Origin: Streptomyces sp. NRRL B-1140
GTDB taxonomy: Bacteria > Actinomycetota > Actinomycetes > Streptomycetales > Streptomycetaceae
Assembly (NCBI RefSeq): GCF_001280065.1
Contig: NZ_LGEA01000091.1
Span: 62,001 to 126,000, forward strand
Length of the DNA stretch: 64,000 nucleotides
Direction: 5' to 3'
The notes beneath the pieces were generated by a model. It saw nothing but the letters and a program-made list of their open reading frames with translations. It searched no databases and was not told the origin of the DNA. Below, one piece after another: positions 60,060 to 64,000 of the stretch. The position numbers were made by a program, and so were the translations under genes. Every line of letters begins with the position of its first letter. The first letter of the stretch is position 1.

Positions 60060-60386
60060 TCACCACCACAGCGGGGTGAAGTTGACGGTGGTGTCCGCGT
60101 TCTCCTGGTTGACGGCGGTGAACTCCGAGCCGTTGACCTGCGCGGTGTTGCTCCGGTTCGAGGCGCCGTCACCGAGGGCCTGCTGCTGGGTGGTGCCCGC
60201 GTTGCCGAAGTTGTCGCCGCCGACGCCGCTGCCGAGGATGCCCTGCTCGGTCTCCGTGGCCGACGCGATGGATCCGTTGTCCGCGAAGGCGCCGCTGTCC
60301 GCCGTCGCGACACCGGCGAAGAGGGCGGCCGCGAGCGGAAGGGCGGAGACGGCCGCGATGACGCGGGCGGTACGGATGCTTGCCAT
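60060..60386 (-). CDS. nepA: small secreted protein, NepA-like
   Basis: GGAGGGACAAGGAAC leads to the ATG. The 108-residue precursor has a signal peptide (about 1-29, VIAAVSALPLAAALFAGVATA then D) and a Gly/Asn/Thr/Ser/Gln-rich mature part with SGVGGDNFGNAGTTQQQAL and NRSNTAQVNGSEFTAVNQEN, ending NFTPLWW. No cysteines. In S. coelicolor NepA is a small SigN-dependent cell-wall protein encoded near here; size, secretion, composition and neighbourhood agree. The name is a hypothesis from memory. Confidence 0.55.
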   Translation of the reverse strand: MASIRTARVIAAVSALPLAAALFAGVATADSGAFADNGSIASATETEQGILGSGVGGDNFGNAGTTQQQALGDGASNRSNTAQVNGSEFTAVNQENADTTVNFTPLWW

Positions 60387-60729
60387 GTTCCTTGTCCCTC
60401 CAGGACTGATCGAACCGAGGACGCACCGGCTCGTGACGGTCCGGTGCGTGAACCACTGGTGTCACCAGGGAAGTTGGCCGACCGCCCCGGTGCGGTGCTC
60501 GACGTCGCGAGTCCAGAGTTGCCCACCGCATCCCCGGCGAACCACCCCGGAAGCCGCCTTTCGCACGCAAGCGTGAGAACAAGTCGATAAACCCCTGCCT
60601 GTCACTTCCGTACCGGGCGGGAGTGACAGGGGGCGTTCGAAACCGGGTGCCACAAGGGGCGAAGCGTTCCGGCACTTTTTCCGGCCCCCACCCGGCCCCG
60701 GCGCGTCGCACCCGCTCCCTCTTTCCTTT
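60387..60729. other. divergent promoter region between the NepA-like and prim-pol genes
   Basis: No gene is convincing here. The left 100 bases contain the NepA-like promoter and ribosome site; the right end is A/T-rich (TTTTTCCGG, TTTCCTTTTTCG). Together with the palindrome at 60730 it forms a 370-base regulatory region. Confidence 0.5.
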
Positions 60730-60747
60730 TTCGAACGTACGTACGAA
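60730..60747. promoter_or_regulatory. near-perfect palindrome upstream of prim-pol gene
   Basis: TTCGAACGTACGTACGAA is a near-perfect 18-bp palindrome with one mismatched pair, 10-27 bases before the prim-pol ATG. It overlaps the likely ribosome-binding or core-promoter zone and could bind a dimeric repressor. Confidence 0.55.
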
Positions 60748-60756
60748 ACTAGAGGC

Positions 60757-61623
60757 ATGGCCACCACCGACCGGCAGGCCACGACGCTGGCCCTCGCACA
60801 CGCCCTGTCAGCCGCCGAACGCGGACTGGCCGTCATCCCCCTGTCCCGCTCCAAGCTCCCGGCACTGCGCTCCCCGCACCGCGACGACCCCGCCCCCTCC
60901 CCCTGCCACGGTGCGTGCGGCCGCCTAGGGCACGGTGTCTACGACGCCTCCAGCGACCCGGACCGCATCCGCGAGCTGTTCGCCGCCGCGCCCTGGGCGA
61001 CCGGCTACGGCATCGCCTGCGGGCTGCCCCCGCACCATCTGATCGGCCTCGACCTGGATGTGAAGACCGGCACGGACTCCACGGCCGCCCTGCGCGAGCT
61101 GGCGCTGCGGCACCTGTTCACGATCCCGCCCACCGTGGTCGTCGTGACCCCGTCCGGCGGGCGGCATCTGTGGCTGAGCGGCCCGCCCGAGGTGGTCGTC
61201 CCCAACTCGGCGGGCCGGCTCGCCCCCGGCATCGACATCCGGGGCGCGGGCGGCTACCTGGTCGGCCCCGGCTCCCGCACCGGCCAGGGTGTGTACGCCG
61301 CCGCCCCGGGCACCGCGCACCTGGCCCCCGCCCCCTGCCCGCGCTCCCTGCTGCGGCTGCTGATCCCGCCACCCCGCTCCCGCCACCCCGTCCACGCCGC
61401 GACCGGCGGGCACGCCCAGGGCCTGGTCCAGTTCGTCCTGGCCGCGCACGAGGGCCAGCGCAACACCCGCCTGTTCTGGGCGGCCTGCCGGGCCTACGAG
61501 GACGGCATCGGCCCGGCGCTGGTGGACCCCCTGGTCGACGCGGCCCTGGCCACCGGCCTGTCCGAGCGGGAGGCCAGGGCCACGATCGCCTCGGCGGCCC
61601 GGATGACGGGGCACCGGCCGTGA
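60757..61623 (+). CDS. bifunctional DNA primase/polymerase (prim-pol) domain protein
   Basis: The 288-residue protein has the prim-pol catalytic motifs: IGLDLDVKTG (Asp99 and Asp101), TPSGGRHLWLSG (His137) and the later DIRGAGGYLVGPGS with conserved Asp/Arg. Upstream, SKLPALRSPHRDDPAPSPCH includes cysteines and histidines of the insert often seen in actinobacterial forms. The C-terminal helical part (about 215-288) has GQRNTRLFWAACRAYEDGI. Such proteins usually belong to plasmids or phages, but chromosomal single copies without helicase partners are common in Streptomyces. A replication or repair role is unproven. Confidence 0.85.
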   Translation: MATTDRQATTLALAHALSAAERGLAVIPLSRSKLPALRSPHRDDPAPSPCHGACGRLGHGVYDASSDPDRIRELFAAAPWATGYGIACGLPPHHLIGLDLDVKTGTDSTAALRELALRHLFTIPPTVVVVTPSGGRHLWLSGPPEVVVPNSAGRLAPGIDIRGAGGYLVGPGSRTGQGVYAAAPGTAHLAPAPCPRSLLRLLIPPPRSRHPVHAATGGHAQGLVQFVLAAHEGQRNTRLFWAACRAYEDGIGPALVDPLVDAALATGLSEREARATIASAARMTGHRP

Positions 61624-61660
61624 GCACGGCTCCGCCCACGACCACCAGCGAAAGACCTCG

Positions 61661-62125
61661 ATGCACGACCACGCAAAGGCGCCGGCCCTGGCGCTCGCCC
61701 GCCTCGTCCTGGCCTCCGGCCGCCCGGTGGACCTCGCCGAGCTGCGGTTCTCGTCGACGTACGGCGACCTGCTGGACGGCTACCCCTGCAAGCCGCTGAA
61801 CGACCTGCGGATCCGGGGCCTGCTGCACGCCGCCGAGCGGTCCCGCCCGGGCACACCGGTGCACCTCGTCCCGCCGCGGCGCGAGTACCCCGACCAGTAC
61901 GCGGGCGGCCTCGGGCCGGTCGAGGTGCTGCCCGCGGTGGCCTGCCTCGGCACGTTCCACTCCACGGCCCTGGACCCGTCCCACGACCCCGTCGCCTACC
62001 GCTCGCGCCTGACCGTCGTCTGGTTCGAGTCCGCGCCCCGCCTGCCCTCGGACCACGACGCCGAACCGGCGCTGCGGGACCTCGACTGGGCGGTACTGGC
62101 CCGGGACGCCCCGTCGCCCCCGTAG
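61661..62125 (+). CDS. hypothetical protein downstream of prim-pol (154 aa)
   Basis: The product begins MHDHAKAPALALARLVLASG, with a helical N-terminal 70 residues that could be a winged helix (RPVDLAELRFSSTYGDLLDG), then a basic-proline-rich beta part (PVHLVPPRREYPDQYAGGL) and a Trp/Phe-containing LTVVWFESAPRLPSDHDAEP. It lies 37 bases after the prim-pol gene and is probably co-transcribed. I do not recognise the family; linkage to the prim-pol gene suggests a helper role. Confidence 0.6.
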   Translation: MHDHAKAPALALARLVLASGRPVDLAELRFSSTYGDLLDGYPCKPLNDLRIRGLLHAAERSRPGTPVHLVPPRREYPDQYAGGLGPVEVLPAVACLGTFHSTALDPSHDPVAYRSRLTVVWFESAPRLPSDHDAEPALRDLDWAVLARDAPSPP

Positions 62126-62134
62126 GGTCGACCG

Positions 62135-62659
62135 ATGAGCGCTTCCCGCATCGAACTTCCGCGCTGGCAGTTCGAGTTCACCTGGTCCTTGTTCGAGTAC
62201 CACCTGGAGCGGCTGGAGCCCGGTGACTTCCTCTGGGAGCCCGCGGAGCTGTGCTGGACGATGCGCCGGGGCCCCGACGGCACCTGGGTGCCGGACTGGG
62301 CGGACACCGAACCCGACCCGGTCCCCGTCCCCACCCTCGCCTGGGTGAGCTGGCACATCGGCTGGTGGTGGAGCGTGGCCCTCGACCACCTCGAGGGCCG
62401 CCCGCCCCGCGACCGCGAGGACATCGTCTGGCCCGGCGAGGGCGCCCCGACGGTCGCGTGGCTGCGGGACCTGCGCGTCCAGTGGCTGAAGGTCCTGGAC
62501 GGCCTCACCGACCGGGACCTCGACGCCACGGCCCCGTTCCCCTGGCCGGACGACCCCGGGCACACCGTCGAGCACATGGTGGCCTGGGTGAACGCGGAGC
62601 TGATGAAGAACGTCAGCGAGATCGGCCAACTGCGGCTGCTGCGGGCGGCGTCCGCCTAG
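62135..62659 (+). CDS. DinB-family protein
   Basis: The 174-residue protein has RWQFEFTWSLFEYHLERLEP, FLWEPAELCWTMR, WVSWHIGWWWSVALDHL and HTVEHMVAWVNAELMKNVSE, in which three spaced histidines match the DinB four-helix metal site. DinB proteins are often thiol-dependent hydrolases or transferases. It follows the previous gene after nine bases. Substrate unknown. Confidence 0.88.
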   Translation: MSASRIELPRWQFEFTWSLFEYHLERLEPGDFLWEPAELCWTMRRGPDGTWVPDWADTEPDPVPVPTLAWVSWHIGWWWSVALDHLEGRPPRDREDIVWPGEGAPTVAWLRDLRVQWLKVLDGLTDRDLDATAPFPWPDDPGHTVEHMVAWVNAELMKNVSEIGQLRLLRAASA

Positions 62660-62739
62660 AACGCCGGTCCCGGGCATTCCACCGGGGTGTGCTCCGCTCC
62701 TGCGCGGCACGAGCGACCGGCCCGTGGCATCGTGGGGGC

Positions 62740-63312
62740 ATGAGCATCGACGTGCGCCCGGCGGCGGACTTCGAGGCCGTCCGTGCCGTGCTCGGGCCGA
62801 AGTCGCCCGGCGCGAACGTCTGCTGGTGCCTGAGCTACCGGATCCCCTCCAAGCTCAACAAGGAACTGCGCGGCCCGGCCCGCGGTGAGTACGTCGCCGG
62901 GCTGTGCCGCGCGGAGCCGCCCCCGGGTGTGCTCGCCTACGACGGTGCCGAACCGGTCGGCTGGGCCGCCGTCGCCCCGCGCGCGGACACCTCCTTCGCC
63001 CGCAACCGCAAGATCCCGCACCTCGACGACCTGCCCGTGTGGTCGCTGTGGTGTGTCCGGGTCCGCCCGGGACATCGCAAGCAGGGCGTCTCGCACGCCC
63101 TCATCGCCGGCGCGGTCGCGTTCGCCCGGGAGCGGGGCGCACCGGTGATCGAGGCGTACCCGCTGGACAACGGCGACGCCAAGGTCGATCCGACGATGGC
63201 GTACGCGGGTCTGCGCAGGAACTTCGAACGGGCCGGCTTCACGCACGCGGCGGACACGGACTCGGTCCTGGCCGGTCAGCCCCGGATTCTGATGCGCCTC
63301 GACCTGCGCTGA
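62740..63312 (+). CDS. GNAT-family N-acetyltransferase
   Basis: The 190-residue enzyme begins MSIDVRPAADFEAVRAVLG and contains VCWCLSYRIPSK, the acetyl-CoA loop VRVRPGHRKQGVSHALIAGA and YAGLRRNFERAGF with HAADTD near the end. This matches the GNAT subgroup with an N-terminal CWC-like motif. Substrate unknown. A hairpin at 63323 follows. Confidence 0.88.
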   Translation: MSIDVRPAADFEAVRAVLGPKSPGANVCWCLSYRIPSKLNKELRGPARGEYVAGLCRAEPPPGVLAYDGAEPVGWAAVAPRADTSFARNRKIPHLDDLPVWSLWCVRVRPGHRKQGVSHALIAGAVAFARERGAPVIEAYPLDNGDAKVDPTMAYAGLRRNFERAGFTHAADTDSVLAGQPRILMRLDLR

Positions 63313-63322
63313 GAAAAGGCCC

Positions 63323-63354
63323 GACCGCTGGCGACGGGGGATGCACCAGCGGTC
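63323..63354 (+). terminator. hairpin after GNAT gene
   Basis: GACCGCTGG and CCAGCGGTC are perfect 9-bp arms around a 14-base loop, eleven bases after the GNAT stop. The next 147 bases to the WD40 gene end contain no gene. Confidence 0.65.
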
Positions 63355-63501
63355 GAGCCATGGCCAAGGGTAACAAGCGCTTGCCCACCGCGTGCCGGCC
63401 GGCCACCGGGAAAGCCCGGTTGTGACTCGTCTCACGCAACTGTCCTGAGGGCCGGGCCTGTTGTCCGCACCGGTCGTGTCGGTCTGTCCGCACCGGCCGG
63501 G

Positions 63502-64000
63502 TCAGTCGTCGCACGGCGGGTCGTAGGAGAGCCGGGGCAGGTACTCCCGCCAGGTGTCCTGCGTCAGCACGCCCCGGGTCATCGCGCAGATACGGCGGAC
63601 GGCCGTGTCGACGTCGAGGTTCCAGAGCCGGATGGTGTCCGCGCCGCTCGACACCCCCAGCGTGTTGCTGTTCGGGCTGAACGCGAGAAACGTGCCGGTC
63701 GTGGAGTTGGGGCTCATGGACTGGCCGATCGCCGTGGCGTGCGAGGGGTCGGCCACGTTCCACAGCCGCACGGTGCTGTCGTTGCCGCCGCTGGCCAGGG
63801 TGCGGCCGTCGCGGCTGAACGTCAGCGACACGACCGCCTCCGTGTGGCCCGTGAGCAGCGCCTCCTGGGAGGCCTCGGCGGGATTCGTGATGTCCCAGAG
63901 CCGGACGGAGTTGTCGTCGCCGGCGCTGGCCAGCGTGTGGCCGTCACGGCTGTAGGCGAGCGCGTTGACCGCTCCGAGGTGGCCCCGGAGAGGCTCCCCG
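63502..64000 (-). CDS. WD40-repeat protein, N-terminal part outside window
   Basis: The leftward frame enters from the right edge and ends at 63502. At least three WD40 blades are visible: GAVNALAYSRDGHTLASAGD ending VRLWDI, EAVVSLTFSRDGRTLASGGN ending VRLWNV, and TFLAFSPNSNTLGVSSGADT ending IRLWNL. The C-terminus is RRICAMTRGVLTQDTWREYL, a common end of actinobacterial kinase- or helicase-linked WD40 proteins. The upstream partner domain (often a serine/threonine kinase or TIR/nSTAND-like unit) cannot be seen. Confidence 0.85.
   Translation of the reverse strand, partial: GEPLRGHLGAVNALAYSRDGHTLASAGDDNSVRLWDITNPAEASQEALLTGHTEAVVSLTFSRDGRTLASGGNDSTVRLWNVADPSHATAIGQSMSPNSTTGTFLAFSPNSNTLGVSSGADTIRLWNLDVDTAVRRICAMTRGVLTQDTWREYLPRLSYDPPCDD

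Noticed and set aside
61118..62710. A 530-codon leftward frame
   Set aside because: Antisense to the prim-pol, hypothetical and DinB genes, which have catalytic motifs and correct codon bias on the other strand.

Overview
The window is high-GC chromosomal DNA from a Streptomyces-type actinomycete. The signs are strong G/C bias at third codon positions, frequent GTG starts, many GTGA/ATGA stop-start overlaps, and characteristic genes: a sigF/sigN pair, a SpoIIE-type phosphatase, ANTAR regulators, a Streptomyces subtilisin inhibitor, an SCO-type tRNA adenosine deaminase pair and a NepA-like secreted protein. The block upp - tadA - tRNA-Ser - sigF - sigN ... ECF sigma - nepA-like resembles, from memory, the S. 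coelicolor SCO4000-4050 region. That synteny was not checked by any search.

Layout. 0-5.7 kb: a truncated GlxA/AraC regulator, small conserved proteins, an endonuclease-V-like protein and a large PAS-GAF-PP2C-ATPase phosphatase. 5.8-9.1 kb: DUF72, a CopC-CopD fusion, a cupin. 9.1-12.7 kb: an iron-responsive group (IucB-like acyltransferase, Ntn-hydrolase of the penicillin acylase family, divergent siderophore-interacting reductase) around a 19-bp iron box. 12.7-19.3 kb: housekeeping genes (HhH-GPD glycosylase, HerA-like ATPase, LytR_C protein, upp, tadA). 19.3-21.2 kb: a 1.8-kb genomic insertion in tRNA-Ser(CGA) bounded by a perfect 55-bp direct repeat, carrying a DUF6082 membrane protein with a TTA codon, an integrase remnant and a P-loop kinase-like gene. 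21.3-24.1 kb: a small membrane protein, a Dabb protein, sigF and sigN.

24.3-33.7 kb: a MarR-MFS-YceI group in which the transporter and the YceI protein share carboxypeptidase-regulatory-like domains, two GAF-ANTAR regulators, a STAS protein, an F420-type oxidoreductase and a TetR/MFS pair. 33.8-39.8 kb: a GT39 glycosyltransferase, a GT2-GtrA protein and a two-component system in one leftward operon. 39.9-43.5 kb: DUF2797, small membrane proteins, a MarR regulator and a lipoprotein. 43.7-46.3 kb: an arsenic module (arsM divergent from arsR-aqpS-arsC) with no dedicated efflux pump. 46.5-46.9 kb: tRNA-Arg(ACG) and tRNA-Ser(GCU). 47.1-52.8 kb: a subtilisin inhibitor and a 1628-residue PAS/pseudo-kinase/receiver protein with a very long disordered middle. 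52.9-59.9 kb: TetR/MFS pair, acyl-CoA ligase, ECF sigma factor and a ChsH2-ChsH1-Ltp2-like module. 60-64 kb: NepA-like protein, a prim-pol gene group, DinB, GNAT and a truncated WD40 protein.

Functional themes are metal handling (copper, iron, arsenic), development (sigF, sigN, NepA-like, SpoIIE-type signalling), envelope glycosylation under a local two-component system, and acyl-CoA/side-chain catabolism. All functional calls come from reading the translated sequence and general family knowledge; no database search was run.
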